Assembly (NCBI GenBank): GCA_001890945.1
Contig: MLAX01000005.1
Span: forward strand, 62,001-126,000
DNA from: Alphaproteobacteria bacterium AO1-B
GTDB taxonomy: Bacteria > Pseudomonadota > Alphaproteobacteria > Rhizobiales > Stappiaceae
Direction: 5' to 3'
Length of the DNA stretch: 64,000 nt
Positions 20,011-28,461 of the stretch are shown here, one piece after another (the stretch's first letter is position 1; every line of letters starts with the position of its first letter). Below the pieces are notes generated by a model. The model was not told the origin of the DNA and searched no databases. It was given only the letters and a program-made list of their open reading frames with translations. Position numbers and translations under genes: made by a program.

Positions 20011-20855
20011 GGTGTCACCCCGAGGTCCGCCAAAACCAGATCGCGCAATTCCGTATCGACCTCGGGCCGGACGCCAAACCAGCGCTCAAATCCCGGCACG
20101 GCCTGGTGAAGCAGCATGCCCAGGCCATCAACGGTTTTGTTACCGCGTTCCGCGGCCTGTTTGAGGAGGTCGGTTTCCAATGGCGCATAGACGATATCGG
20201 TGACAAGCGCGGAGACCGGCAGCGGATCAAGATCAATTTCCAGCGGTGCTTTACCCGTCATGCCAAGTGCCGTCGTGTTCACCAAGAGATCTGCTTCTCC
20301 AAGAAGTGTCCCCAATTTGTCCCAAGCATGTGCCTTCGTTTTAGACCCGAATTGATCCTCAAGAGCCGTCGCTTTTGCAAAGGTTCTATTGACGATATGC
20401 ACCGCTGTGAATCCACGGGAAAGCAGAGCCCATATGATGGCTCGTGCCGCTCCGCCGGCGCCCAGAACAACAGCCGTTCCGCCAGATGCATCCCAACCGG
20501 GCGCCAATTGATCCAGATTTCCCAAAAAGCCAAGCCCGTCGGTGTTTGCGCCGCATAATGCCCCGGTCTCATCCAGCCAGAGCGTGTTGGCAGCACCCAT
20601 CGCTTTGGCCGCATCGTCCAGATGAGCGCAAGCTGCAGCGGCAACCTCCTTGTTCGGTACGGTCACATTCGCGCCAATCAATCCGGAGACGGCAAAATCC
20701 TTGTAAAAGGCATCTGCTGTTTCCGGTGTAACCGGCACACGGCCATAGTCTCCATCAAGACCGTGTTTCTCGAGCCAATATCCATGTACGAGCGGAGACC
20801 GGGATTGATCAACCGGAAAGCCCGTGATCGCGGCTTTTCTAGTGCTTCCACTCAT
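20007..20855 (-). CDS. aroE: Shikimate dehydrogenase
   Basis: Reduces 3-dehydroshikimate to shikimate with NADPH in aromatic amino acid synthesis. The 282-residue protein has the substrate-binding [16 protein letters not shown] with two Ser, the catalytic Lys in [15 protein letters not shown] and the nucleotide-binding [17 protein letters not shown]. It overlaps maf upstream and coaE downstream by 4 bases each. Confidence 0.96.
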   Translation of the reverse strand: MSGSTRKAAITGFPVDQSRSPLVHGYWLEKHGLDGDYGRVPVTPETADAFYKDFAVSGLIGANVTVPNKEVAAAACAHLDDAAKAMGAANTLWLDETGALCGANTDGLGFLGNLDQLAPGWDASGGTAVVLGAGGAARAIIWALLSRGFTAVHIVNRTFAKATALEDQFGSKTKAHAWDKLGTLLGEADLLVNTTALGMTGKAPLEIDLDPLPVSALVTDIVYAPLETDLLKQAAERGNKTVDGLGMLLHQAVPGFERWFGVRPEVDTELRDLVLADLGVTP

Positions 20856-21445
20856 GCCTCGATCACTCCGAATTCCCGCAGCTGCGCCAACAACGGCAGC
20901 ATCGGCAAACCGAGGATGGTGAAATAGTCACCGTCAATCTTTTCAAAGAGTTGGAGACCCAACCCTTCCAGCTGATAGGCGCCGACACTCGACAAAACGT
21001 CGTCGCCCGCCTCAGCCAAATAGTGGCCGACAAATGCCGGCGACAAGGTTCGCATGGTCAAGCGGGCCGTCGACACGTACCGCCAAATCGCTTCACCATC
21101 CTTGGAAATCACGACAGCCGATAGGAGTTCATGGGTTTTTCCAGAAAATGCCAGCAATTGCCGGCGGGCCGCTTCCATATCGCCCGGTTTGGTTCGGCGC
21201 TCACCTTCAAACGCAAGAATTTGGTCTGCACCGATCACCAGTTCACCCGGGCGGCGCGCACTGACGTCATTTGCTTTCGCTTCCGCCAGAACACTGGCCA
21301 AGTCTTCCGGCGGGAACCCGGCTTCCAGGAGCGGAGCCTCTACGGCGCGTTCGTCGACATTTGCCGGATCGACATCGATGGTCAGACCCGCATTTCTCAT
21401 CAGTTCAGCGCGGATCTTGCTGCCGCTTGCCAAAACCAGTGCCAT
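20852..21445 (-). CDS. Maf family nucleoside triphosphate pyrophosphatase
   Basis: Maf proteins hydrolyse dTTP/UTP or modified nucleotides and are linked to cell-division control. The 197-residue protein opens [20 protein letters not shown], with the family SxSxxR motif (here SGSKIR), and has the catalytic [13 protein letters not shown]. The ATG at 21445 follows AAGAGGA; an in-frame start at 21496 has no such support. Which Maf subtype it is (YhdE or YceF) cannot be settled here. Confidence 0.92.
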   Translation of the reverse strand: MALVLASGSKIRAELMRNAGLTIDVDPANVDERAVEAPLLEAGFPPEDLASVLAEAKANDVSARRPGELVIGADQILAFEGERRTKPGDMEAARRQLLAFSGKTHELLSAVVISKDGEAIWRYVSTARLTMRTLSPAFVGHYLAEAGDDVLSSVGAYQLEGLGLQLFEKIDGDYFTILGLPMLPLLAQLREFGVIEA

Positions 21446-21473
21446 GATATCCTCTTGAAATGAAAAGTCCGGA

Positions 21474-22322
21474 TTACTCCGATACTCCGTTTTCACGTGC
21501 TGTCTTGTAGTCTTTGAATAACGTCAGAATTTCCGCCGCCGTTTCTTCAATCGACCGGCGCGTCACGTCTATCAGCGGCCAGTTGTGTTCCGAACACAGG
21601 CGCCGAGTCATATTGATCTCCCGGGAAATCTCTTTCCGATCAACGTACTGATCGTTATAACCTTCTGAATTTAATGATAAAACTCTGTTCCGGCGGATCT
21701 GTTGGATCCGTTCTGCAGAGGCAATCAATCCCACCACCATCGGGTTCTTCAAGGATTTGACGCTTTCAGGGAGCGGAATGTCCGGAACCAGCGGCACATT
21801 CGCCGCCTTGATGCCGCGGTTCGCCAGATAAATGCATGTCGGTGTCTTCGAGGTTCTTGAAATCCCAAGCAGCACGATATCGGCGGACTCCAGATCGTCC
21901 CAGATCTGCCCGTCGTCATGCATCATGGTGTAGTTCAGCGCTTCCATCCGGCTGAAATACTCGGCATCCATTTCATGCTGACCACCGATGCGGTGGGTTT
22001 GCGTGACATTCAAATAGGATTGAAAGACCGCGAAGACCGGGTCCAGAATATTGACGAAGGGCGTTCCCAATTCACGGCATTTTTGTTCCAGCCTCTGAGC
22101 GATTTCCTCGTCCACCAAAGTGTAGAGGACAATTCCCGGCGCTTTTTCGATTTCACTGATCACCCGGTCGAGCTGTTTCTGGGAGCGCACCAACGGGTAA
22201 ACATGCTCGATTTCCTGGACATTTTCGTATTGAACCGTCGCGGCACGCGCGACCGTCATCAGGGTTTCGCCAGTGGAGTCCGAGACCAGATGCAGATGAA
22301 AGTAGTGTCTCGGATTATTCAC
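21474..22322 (-). CDS. ppsR: Pyruvate, phosphate dikinase regulatory protein (DUF299 kinase/phosphorylase)
   Basis: Bifunctional ADP-dependent kinase and Pi-dependent phosphorylase that switches pyruvate phosphate dikinase or PEP synthase off and on. The 282-residue protein opens [20 protein letters not shown], a strong family signature, and has the P-loop-like [19 protein letters not shown] (about 153-171). It starts at GTG 22322, with a GGGGA site 8 bases upstream. It is the first minus-strand gene left of the candidate origin and is divergent from hemE. Confidence 0.94.
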   Translation of the reverse strand: MNNPRHYFHLHLVSDSTGETLMTVARAATVQYENVQEIEHVYPLVRSQKQLDRVISEIEKAPGIVLYTLVDEEIAQRLEQKCRELGTPFVNILDPVFAVFQSYLNVTQTHRIGGQHEMDAEYFSRMEALNYTMMHDDGQIWDDLESADIVLLGISRTSKTPTCIYLANRGIKAANVPLVPDIPLPESVKSLKNPMVVGLIASAERIQQIRRNRVLSLNSEGYNDQYVDRKEISREINMTRRLCSEHNWPLIDVTRRSIEETAAEILTLFKDYKTARENGVSE

Positions 22323-22410
22323 GGTGTCATCCCCAGGGGTGTTGATGAGTTGGGAGTTGCTGTCATTGCTCTCTGCCTAGCACGGATTTATGCCCACTCC
22401 GCCGATTTTA

Positions 22411-22426
22411 TTAACAATGTCTAAAC
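22411..22426 (+). promoter_or_regulatory. CtrA-box-like site 1 in the candidate origin
   Basis: TTAA-N7-TAAAC differs by one base from the CtrA consensus TTAA-N7-TTAAC. A second site with the same deviation lies 109 bases to the right. CtrA represses origin firing in Caulobacter by binding such sites. Confidence 0.4.
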
Positions 22427-22519
22427 GCCGGGAAACTGAAACCGGAATGGTTGTGAGGTTTTGTGGATCAACATGAGGCCTGTGACATTTCGACAGGCTA
22501 TCCACCAACGCCCAAATTC

Positions 22520-22535
22520 TTAACGAAAGGTAAAC
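22520..22535 (+). promoter_or_regulatory. CtrA-box-like site 2 in the candidate origin
   Basis: TTAA-CGAAAGG-TAAAC, again one base from TTAA-N7-TTAAC. It lies 14 bases right of the DnaA-box-like sequence at 22498-22506, recalling the close CtrA/DnaA site spacing in the Caulobacter origin. Confidence 0.42.
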
Positions 22536-22747
22536 ACTTTTCTAAATCGCTGTAATTACCCGCGAAATTTTGTTATCGACTCCTGGGGAGGAGTTAATGC
22601 ATGTTCACTGCCGGATTTTTCCCTAAACAGTTATTGGAGTGACGGATTGTGGATGAAAAAGGATCCCGGTAATCCACGCTCTAATATAAAAAACAGATTC
22701 AAATATAGAATCTTATTAGATTTGAAATGTGGGAAAGGCGCGACCGT

Positions 22748-23776
22748 ATGAAGTCCAAAGACAGAGCCGTAATGCGGGTTCTCTCCGGAGAAAAGATCTG
22801 GCCACCTCCCATCTGGATGATGCGTCAAGCCGGCCGTTATCTCCCCGAGTATCGGGAAGTCAGAGCCAAGGCGAAAAACTTTCTCGACTTCTGCTATTCC
22901 CCGGATCTCGCAACCGAGGTCACTCTCCAGCCGATCCGCCGCTATGGCTTTGATGCGAGTATTTTGTTCTCTGACATCTTCGTCGTGCCGGACGCCATCG
23001 GATATCCGGTGAGGTTTGAAGAAGGACGGGGACCAGTTCTGGAACCTCTATCATCAGAACTGATTGACCGTCTTGAACAGGACAAGGCCGAGGATCATCT
23101 CAAACCGGTCATAGAAACGGTTTCGCGCCTCAGAGAGGATCTGCCTGAAGAAACGACGTTGCTCGGCTTCTGTGGCGCTCCCTGGACAGTTGCCTGTTAT
23201 TCAGTGGCCGGTCACACGACACAGGATCAAGTGGCTGCCCGTGTTGGTGCTTACAAAGATCCGGACTTGATGCAGCGATTTATTGACGAGCTCATCACTG
23301 CGTCGATTGCCTATCTGATCCGCCAATTGGATGCGGGCGCTGATGCGCTTCAAATCTTTGATACCTGGGCTGGTGTTCTGGATGATGCCGGGTTTCAGCG
23401 GTGGAGTATTGAACCGACGCGCAAGATTGTCGATGGTGTGAAAGCAGCCCGGCCGGATGCCAAGATCATCGGTTTCCCGAAAGCCTCATCCGCTCGTATG
23501 GACGCCTATATCAAGGGAACGGGTGTGGATGCGGTTGGCTTCGACTGGACAGCGCCGGACCATTTGGCATTGGAGATCCAGAAACAGGTTCCAATCCAGG
23601 GCAATCTGGATCCGATGCGTCTTGTCGCCGGCGGCAAAGCATTGGAAGACGGTGTTCAGCACATCCTGAAAACGTTCGACAAAGGACCGTTCATCTTTAA
23701 TCTCGGCCACGGTGTGACGCCGGACGCGGATCCGGACAATGTTGCGCTGATGGTTGAGATGGTGAAACAGGGATAA
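22748..23776 (+). CDS. hemE: Uroporphyrinogen decarboxylase
   Basis: Decarboxylates uroporphyrinogen III to coproporphyrinogen III in heme synthesis. The 342-residue protein has the signature PIWMMRQAGRYLPEYREVR near its start and GFCGAPWTVACY in the middle, both typical of HemE. The ATG at 22748 (MKSKDRAV) is preferred; one at 22727 would extend into the AT-rich region, and GGGAAAGG lies between the two. hemJ follows after only 3 bases, so they form an operon. Confidence 0.96.
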   Translation: MKSKDRAVMRVLSGEKIWPPPIWMMRQAGRYLPEYREVRAKAKNFLDFCYSPDLATEVTLQPIRRYGFDASILFSDIFVVPDAIGYPVRFEEGRGPVLEPLSSELIDRLEQDKAEDHLKPVIETVSRLREDLPEETTLLGFCGAPWTVACYSVAGHTTQDQVAARVGAYKDPDLMQRFIDELITASIAYLIRQLDAGADALQIFDTWAGVLDDAGFQRWSIEPTRKIVDGVKAARPDAKIIGFPKASSARMDAYIKGTGVDAVGFDWTAPDHLALEIQKQVPIQGNLDPMRLVAGGKALEDGVQHILKTFDKGPFIFNLGHGVTPDADPDNVALMVEMVKQG

Positions 23777-23779
23777 TCG

Positions 23780-24208
23780 ATGGACCTTTATCTCTGGGTG
23801 AAGTCCCTTCACGTTATTTCCATCATCGCGTGGATGGCCGGTTTGCTTTACCTGCCACGGCTGTTTGTTTACCACGTGGACGCAGAGGTTGGCTCCGTCC
23901 AATCGGAAACGTTCAAGGTGATGGAAAGGCGGCTGCTGAAAGCCATCATGACACCGGCCATGATTGCATCATGGGTGTTTGGTCTTTGGACAGCTTATGA
24001 ATTGAATGCCTGGAGTGATGGCTGGTTTCACGCCAAGCTTCTTCTTGTGTTCATCATGTCCGGGTTTCACGGCCACCTGTCGAAATGCGTGAAGGCGTTT
24101 GCCGCGGATCAGAACACCCGGTCCACACGCTATTTCCGCATGATCAATGAGATACCGACGGTAATCATGATCATTGTTGTCATTTTGGTGATTGTGAAAC
24201 CGTTCTGA
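23780..24208 (+). CDS. hemJ: Protoporphyrinogen IX oxidase HemJ
   Basis: Membrane enzyme that oxidises protoporphyrinogen IX to protoporphyrin IX. The 142-residue protein has four predicted helices, the conserved His in YLWVKSLHVISIIAWMAGL, and the YLPRLFVYH motif. This matches HemJ (UPF0093), the oxidase used by most alphaproteobacteria instead of HemG or HemY. It lies immediately after hemE with GGGAT as ribosome site. Confidence 0.94.
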   Translation: MDLYLWVKSLHVISIIAWMAGLLYLPRLFVYHVDAEVGSVQSETFKVMERRLLKAIMTPAMIASWVFGLWTAYELNAWSDGWFHAKLLLVFIMSGFHGHLSKCVKAFAADQNTRSTRYFRMINEIPTVIMIIVVILVIVKPF

Positions 24209-24232
24209 TTTCCGATTAAAGCTGACGTTAAG

Positions 24233-24266
24233 AAAGGCGGCGTTCGAAGGGATGGCCGCCTTTTTT
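24233..24266 (+). terminator. Terminator after hemJ
   Basis: AAAGGCGGC and GCCGCCTTT arms enclose a 15-16 base loop and are followed by a T run, 25 bases after the hemJ stop. Confidence 0.88.
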
Positions 24267-24503
24267 GGGTGCAACGCAACAATGCCCAAAGAACCGGCAG
24301 AATTCCCGTCTTGCGCTCGCCGACGAAACAACGTATCTTCCAGCCACTTCGATTTGGTGACGCTGCGTAGCTTGACATTCCGCGTTCACCGGCAATCTGG
24401 ACACAGTTAGACGTCTTTCAGATTTTTCCGGCCCTCCCATCTTCCTGGGTCCGGAACGACCTTCCAAACCAATATCCATATCAACGTTAAGACCCCAAAC
24501 TCG

Positions 24504-25769
24504 ATGCGGGAAATGAAACTCAAAGACCTAAAAGAAAAAACACCGACCGAGCTTCTGCAAAAAGCGGAAGAGCTTGAAGTCGAAAACGCCAGCACCATGC
24601 GCAAGCAGGAGCTGATGTTCGCAATCCTGAAGAACCTTGCTGCTCAAGACGTAGAGATCATCGGCGAAGGTGTTGTTGAAGTCCTGCAGGATGGTTTTGG
24701 CTTCCTGCGGTCGCCAGACGCCAACTACCTGCCAGGTCCGGACGACATCTATGTGTCTCCGTCTCAAATCCGGCGGTTCTCACTGCGGACAGGGGACACT
24801 GTCGAAGGCCAGATCCGGAGCCCGAAAGAGGGTGAACGATATTTTGCGCTTTTGAAAGTCAACACGATCAATTTTGAAGACCCGGACAAGGCCCGGCACA
24901 AGGTTCACTTTGACAACCTGACGCCGCTCTATCCGGACGAAAAGTTCAAGATGGAGATCGAAGATCCGACGATTAAGGATCTGTCCTCCAGGGTCATCGA
25001 TCTGGTTGCTCCGCTTGGCAAAGGCCAGCGTGCCTTGATCACAGCGCCGCCGCGGACCGGTAAGACCGTCTTCCTGCAGAACATTGCAAAGTCGATCACA
25101 ACCAATCATCCGGAATGCTACTTGATTGTTCTTCTGATCGACGAGCGTCCCGAAGAAGTGACCGACATGCAGCGCACGGTGAACGGTGAAGTGGTTTCGT
25201 CCACATTCGACGAACCGGCCTCCCGTCACGTTCAGGTCGCTGAGATGGTGATCGAGAAGGCAAAACGTCTTACTGAACATGGCCGCGATGTTGTTATCCT
25301 GCTGGACTCCATCACCCGACTTGGCCGCGCCTACAATACGGTCGTACCGTCTTCCGGTAAGGTTCTCACCGGTGGTGTCGATGCGAATGCGCTTCAACGT
25401 CCGAAACGCTTCTTTGGTGCGGCTCGTAACATTGAAGAGGGTGGTTCACTCACCATCATCGCAACGGCGCTGATCGATACCGGCAGCCGTATGGATGAAG
25501 TTATCTTCGAAGAGTTCAAGGGCACGGGTAACTCCGAAATCATCTTGGATCGGAAAATCTCTGACAAGCGTGTTTATCCGGCGATTGATATTCAACGGTC
25601 CGGTACGCGTAAGGAAGAACTGCTCGTCCCGCCGGAGCGTCTCAAAAAGACATTCGTTCTGCGCCGGATCCTCAATCCGATGGGAACAGTGGACGCAGTC
25701 GAATTCCTGCTCGACAAGCTGAAGCAGACGAAGTCGAACGACGATTTTTTCGACAGCATGAACACCTGA
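24504..25769 (+). CDS. rho: Transcription termination factor Rho
   Basis: Hexameric RNA helicase that ends transcription at rut sites. The 421-residue protein has the N-terminal helical and OSB RNA-binding domains ([20 protein letters not shown]), Walker [16 protein letters not shown] near residue 182, the Q-loop ([20 protein letters not shown]) and the C-terminal R-loop. It closely resembles Brucella and Agrobacterium Rho as I remember them, including the [10 protein letters not shown] start. A 295-base leader, long enough for autoregulation, separates it from hemJ. Confidence 0.97.
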   Translation: MREMKLKDLKEKTPTELLQKAEELEVENASTMRKQELMFAILKNLAAQDVEIIGEGVVEVLQDGFGFLRSPDANYLPGPDDIYVSPSQIRRFSLRTGDTVEGQIRSPKEGERYFALLKVNTINFEDPDKARHKVHFDNLTPLYPDEKFKMEIEDPTIKDLSSRVIDLVAPLGKGQRALITAPPRTGKTVFLQNIAKSITTNHPECYLIVLLIDERPEEVTDMQRTVNGEVVSSTFDEPASRHVQVAEMVIEKAKRLTEHGRDVVILLDSITRLGRAYNTVVPSSGKVLTGGVDANALQRPKRFFGAARNIEEGGSLTIIATALIDTGSRMDEVIFEEFKGTGNSEIILDRKISDKRVYPAIDIQRSGTRKEELLVPPERLKKTFVLRRILNPMGTVDAVEFLLDKLKQTKSNDDFFDSMNT

Positions 25770-25801
25770 TCGTTTCATCTAACGATCTTTGTTATTAGTG
25801 G

Positions 25802-25832
25802 AGGCGTGATCCAAATCGGGTCACGCCTTTAC
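25802..25832 (+). terminator. Terminator after rho
   Basis: AGGCGTGA and TCACGCCT form an 8-base stem around an 11-base loop, followed by TTT. It lies 33 bases after the rho stop and just before the first parS-like site. Confidence 0.8.
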
Positions 25833-25846
25833 CTTTTGTTAAGACC

Positions 25847-25862
25847 TGTTTCACGTGAATCC
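25847..25862. other. parS-like site 1 (TGTTTCACGTGAATCC)
   Basis: Matches 14 of 16 bases of the parS consensus TGTTTCACGTGAAACA, with the CACGTG core intact. The right arm contains GAATC, a GANTC methylation site, in place of GAAAC. It lies between the rho terminator and the GNAT gene. Confidence 0.75.
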
Positions 25863-25885
25863 TGATTTAGATTCGGACCCGTTTT

Positions 25886-26458
25886 ATGACCCGAGACATT
25901 CTCTTGAAAACAGACCGGTTGATCTGCCGCAACTGGCAGGATGCCGATCTTGAACCATTTGCGCGGATGTGCGCTGATCCCGAGGTTATGCGGTATTTCC
26001 CCGAGCCGCTCACCTATGATCAAACCGCTGCTTTGATCAATGGCGCGAAGGCAAAGCAAGAACAGGATGGCTTTTGTTTTGTACCGGTGGAAATCAGGGA
26101 CACATCGGAGTTTCTTGGGTTCGTCGGCTTAAGTATTCCTGCATATGCCAAACCGCTTCCTTTTGGTCCTTGCGTTGAAGTCGGCTGGCGTTTGAAGCGG
26201 TCAGCCTGGGGGAAGGGTTACGCGAGTGAAGCTGCAACAGCTTGGATTCGATTCGGCTTTGAAACCATCGGTCTCGAGGAGATTGTATCCTTTACCGCCG
26301 AAACCAACACACCGTCTCAAAAGGTCATGACGCGGATTGGTATGAGCCGGGATCCGGCGGATGACTTTCTCCACCCGATGCTTCCGGATACCCATGCGCT
26401 TGCACCACATGTTTTGTATCGGCTGGACCGCAATAATTGGGCTAGTCGTCAGATGTGA
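25886..26458 (+). CDS. GNAT N-acetyltransferase, RimJ/RimL-like
   Basis: A 190-residue acetyltransferase with the typical opening LKTDRLICRNWQDADLEPFA, the acetyl-CoA loop KRSAWGKGYASEAATAWI and the motif ETNTPSQKVMTRIGM. The C-terminal HALAPHVLYRLDR is common in the RimJ/RimL-like subgroup. The substrate is unknown. It sits alone between rho and mnmE, flanked by parS-like sites. It is only distantly similar to the GNAT protein at 12463. Confidence 0.85.
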   Translation: MTRDILLKTDRLICRNWQDADLEPFARMCADPEVMRYFPEPLTYDQTAALINGAKAKQEQDGFCFVPVEIRDTSEFLGFVGLSIPAYAKPLPFGPCVEVGWRLKRSAWGKGYASEAATAWIRFGFETIGLEEIVSFTAETNTPSQKVMTRIGMSRDPADDFLHPMLPDTHALAPHVLYRLDRNNWASRQM

Positions 26459-26489
26459 TCATCGCAGCTCAGGCAAAAACTGGGTTTAG

Positions 26490-26505
26490 AGATTCACGTG
26501 AATCC
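26490..26505. other. parS-like site 2 (AGATTCACGTGAATCC)
   Basis: A perfect 14-base palindrome GATTCACGTGAATC with the parS core TTCACGTGAA. Both arms carry GANTC in place of GTTTC/GAAAC. It has 12 of 16 matches to the consensus, the weakest of the six by count. Confidence 0.6.
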
Positions 26506-26619
26506 GAATTGAATCGGGTACGGATTGTTTTTACCCAAGCTCCGCAATAGCGAGGACGGCGATAAGAGCTTCATAATTTACGCAATCAGTTGCCGTTATA
26601 ACTGACAGGCAATACCGCT

Positions 26620-26635
26620 TGATTCACGTGAAACA
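26620..26635. other. parS-like site 3 (TGATTCACGTGAAACA)
   Basis: Matches 15 of 16 consensus bases. The one change, T to A at position 3, creates GATTC in the left arm. Confidence 0.82.
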
Positions 26636-26817
26636 GATATACCTATCAATTACTCAAGCCGCCTAATTTGATTCGGCTGTGCAACGTCTCTTGGATCAAA
26701 AACCGGAGAGTTGATCTAAGCTGTATTCCGACCGTGGACCAGCGCCGCCACTACCTTTCGAACGGCCGTGCTTCTTGATAAAGAGGCAGCAAGGATACCT
26801 CTGAAACGGAAAAATAC

Positions 26818-28167
26818 ATGGCTGACACGATCTACGCGTTGTCGAGTGGTGCAGTGCCTTCTGGGGTCGCTGTTATCCGGGTCTCTGGTCCCGAAGTCAG
26901 AACTGTTACAGAGGCGCTTTGCGGCAAGATACCCGCGCCACGAAAAACCATGCTTTCTAAGCTTCGTGATCCGGTTTCCCTAGATACTATTGATGAAGCT
27001 CTGGTCCTTTTCTTTGAGGGGCCTGCAAGTTTCACCGGTGAAGATGTTGTCGAGTTTCAGTGCCACGGTGGTCGGGCCGTTGTCGCGGCGATGCTTCGCG
27101 TGTTGAGCGAATTTCCAAACTGCCGCCCGGCCGAACCTGGAGAATTCACACGCCGAGCCTTTGACCGGGGCCGGATGGACCTGACCGAGGTGGAGGGCCT
27201 TGCGGATCTGATTGCTGCTGAAACGGAAAGCCAGCGCAAACAGGCTGTCCGCCAGATGGGCGGCGCCCTCGGATCGCTCTATGAGGATTGGCGCAAGCGG
27301 CTTATACACATGAGGGCGATGATTGAAGCGGATTTCGATTTCGCCGATGAAGAGGATGTTCCTGGCAGTGTCGCGGATGAAGTCTGGAAAGAGGCTGCCG
27401 CGCTTCGAAAAGAAGTTGCCGATCACCTGGAAAAATCCCGGAGCGGTGAGCGTCTGCGATCCGGCCTGCAAGTGGTCTTGATGGGGGCTCCCAATGCCGG
27501 CAAGTCGAGCTTGCTGAATGCAATCGCCGGCCGGGACGTTGCCATTGTCACTGAGGAAGCAGGAACGACCCGGGATGTAATCGAGGTGCATCTTGATCTC
27601 GGAGGTTATCCGGTCACTCTTGTCGACACTGCAGGTCTTCGGGAAACAGATGGGATCGTTGAGAGGGAAGGCATTCGCCGCGCGGAAGAGCGTGGAAGGC
27701 AGGCGGACCTCATCCTTTGGGCTGTTGAGCCAGGTGGTGTAGAAGCGGGGCATTCCCAAGCAGGTCTGCCAGAAGATGTCACCAATCAGGTCCCTGTCTG
27801 GACGGTGCGGACAAAGGAAGATCTTGAGACTCTTCCGGAACAAGACTCTTCCGGAACAACCAAGGAAATTCCTGCATCGAGCAAGTCTGACGAAGGGATA
27901 AAGGGCCTGTTTGATGCCCTGACACGTTTTGCGGAGGAAACGATTTCTGTCGGCGAGGCACCCCTGGCGACACGGGCAAGGCACCGCCATTATCTGACCG
28001 ACTGTCTGTCTGGCCTGGGTCAGGCCATATCGTCAGACCATTTGCCGACGGAACTCCGGGCCGAAGATCTGCGGCGGGCAGCGGACAGTCTTGGACGGAT
28101 TACCGGCCGGATCGATGTTGAGGATCTACTCGATGTGATCTTTCGGGATTTCTGTATCGGGAAGTAG
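26818..28167 (+). CDS. mnmE: tRNA modification GTPase MnmE (TrmE)
   Basis: With MnmG it adds the 5-carboxymethylaminomethyl group to wobble uridine 34 of certain tRNAs. The 449-residue protein has the N-terminal folate-binding domain (TIYALSSGAVPSGVAVIRVSG), a central helical domain and an inserted GTPase domain with G1 GAPNAGKSSLLN near 223, G2 TTRDV and G3 DTAGLRET. It ends in the CxGK motif, here CIGK. An ACGGA site precedes the ATG. Neighbouring mnmG supports the role. Confidence 0.96.
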   Translation: MADTIYALSSGAVPSGVAVIRVSGPEVRTVTEALCGKIPAPRKTMLSKLRDPVSLDTIDEALVLFFEGPASFTGEDVVEFQCHGGRAVVAAMLRVLSEFPNCRPAEPGEFTRRAFDRGRMDLTEVEGLADLIAAETESQRKQAVRQMGGALGSLYEDWRKRLIHMRAMIEADFDFADEEDVPGSVADEVWKEAAALRKEVADHLEKSRSGERLRSGLQVVLMGAPNAGKSSLLNAIAGRDVAIVTEEAGTTRDVIEVHLDLGGYPVTLVDTAGLRETDGIVEREGIRRAEERGRQADLILWAVEPGGVEAGHSQAGLPEDVTNQVPVWTVRTKEDLETLPEQDSSGTTKEIPASSKSDEGIKGLFDALTRFAEETISVGEAPLATRARHRHYLTDCLSGLGQAISSDHLPTELRAEDLRRAADSLGRITGRIDVEDLLDVIFRDFCIGK

Positions 28168-28169
28168 AT

Positions 28170-28185
28170 TGTTTCACGTGAATCA
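28170..28185. other. parS-like site 4 (TGTTTCACGTGAATCA)
   Basis: Matches 15 of 16 consensus bases. The change A to T at position 14 creates GAATC. It starts 3 bases after the mnmE stop codon. Confidence 0.82.
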
Positions 28186-28222
28186 TTTCAGGAAAAGACT
28201 GGATCGATTCAGAACCGGAATG

Positions 28223-28238
28223 TGTTTCACGTGAATCA
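28223..28238. other. parS-like site 5 (TGTTTCACGTGAATCA)
   Basis: Identical to site 4 and 53 bases further right. It matches 15 of 16 consensus bases and has the same GAATC in the right arm. Confidence 0.82.
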
Positions 28239-28461
28239 TATCCGCTTTTTGAAGCGTGGAGCGACCCTAGCTTCAGCATGGCTGTCTCTCAGTGTCGAAA
28301 TCTCTTTTGACCTAGGGGGCAGGTCCGGCGTATAAAGGCGGCAACAAGACCGGCTTTTGCTGTGTCTGACGCTCCGGCTCAGATCCGGATATGATCCCGA
28401 AATCAGAATTCAAATGGCCGGGCGCGCGGCAAGAAAAGCGACCCGGGCAAGCGGTGAGACT

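Larger units (their letters stand above)
22323..22747. other. oriC: Candidate chromosomal replication origin (oriC)
   Basis: This 425-base gene-free region lies directly upstream of hemE, the position of the known Caulobacter origin. DnaA-box-like 9-mers (consensus TTATCCACA) lie at 22462-22470 (reverse, 8/9), 22498-22506 (7/9), 22573-22581 (7/9), 22648-22656 (reverse, 8/9) and 22670-22678 (7/9). Positions 22681-22730 contain only 9 G/C in 50 bases, a likely unwinding element. GANTC sites are at 22578, 22696 and 22708. CtrA-like boxes are at 22411 and 22520. Genes point away from the region on both sides. No perfect DnaA box is present, so the call rests on position plus combined motifs. Confidence 0.72.
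26459..26817. other. Intergenic region with two parS-like sites
   Basis: No gene is visible in these 359 bases between the GNAT gene and mnmE. They hold two parS-like sites, at 26490 and 26620, and the mnmE leader. No other structure was recognised. Confidence 0.6.

Noticed and set aside
24372..24400. Sigma-70 promoter before rho based on TTGACA at 24372
   Set aside because: At the right spacing (17 bases) the -10 hexamer is ATCTGG, too poor to report as a promoter.
26980..27990. A 336-codon open frame on the minus strand opposite mnmE
   Set aside because: Shadow of mnmE with no recognisable protein features.
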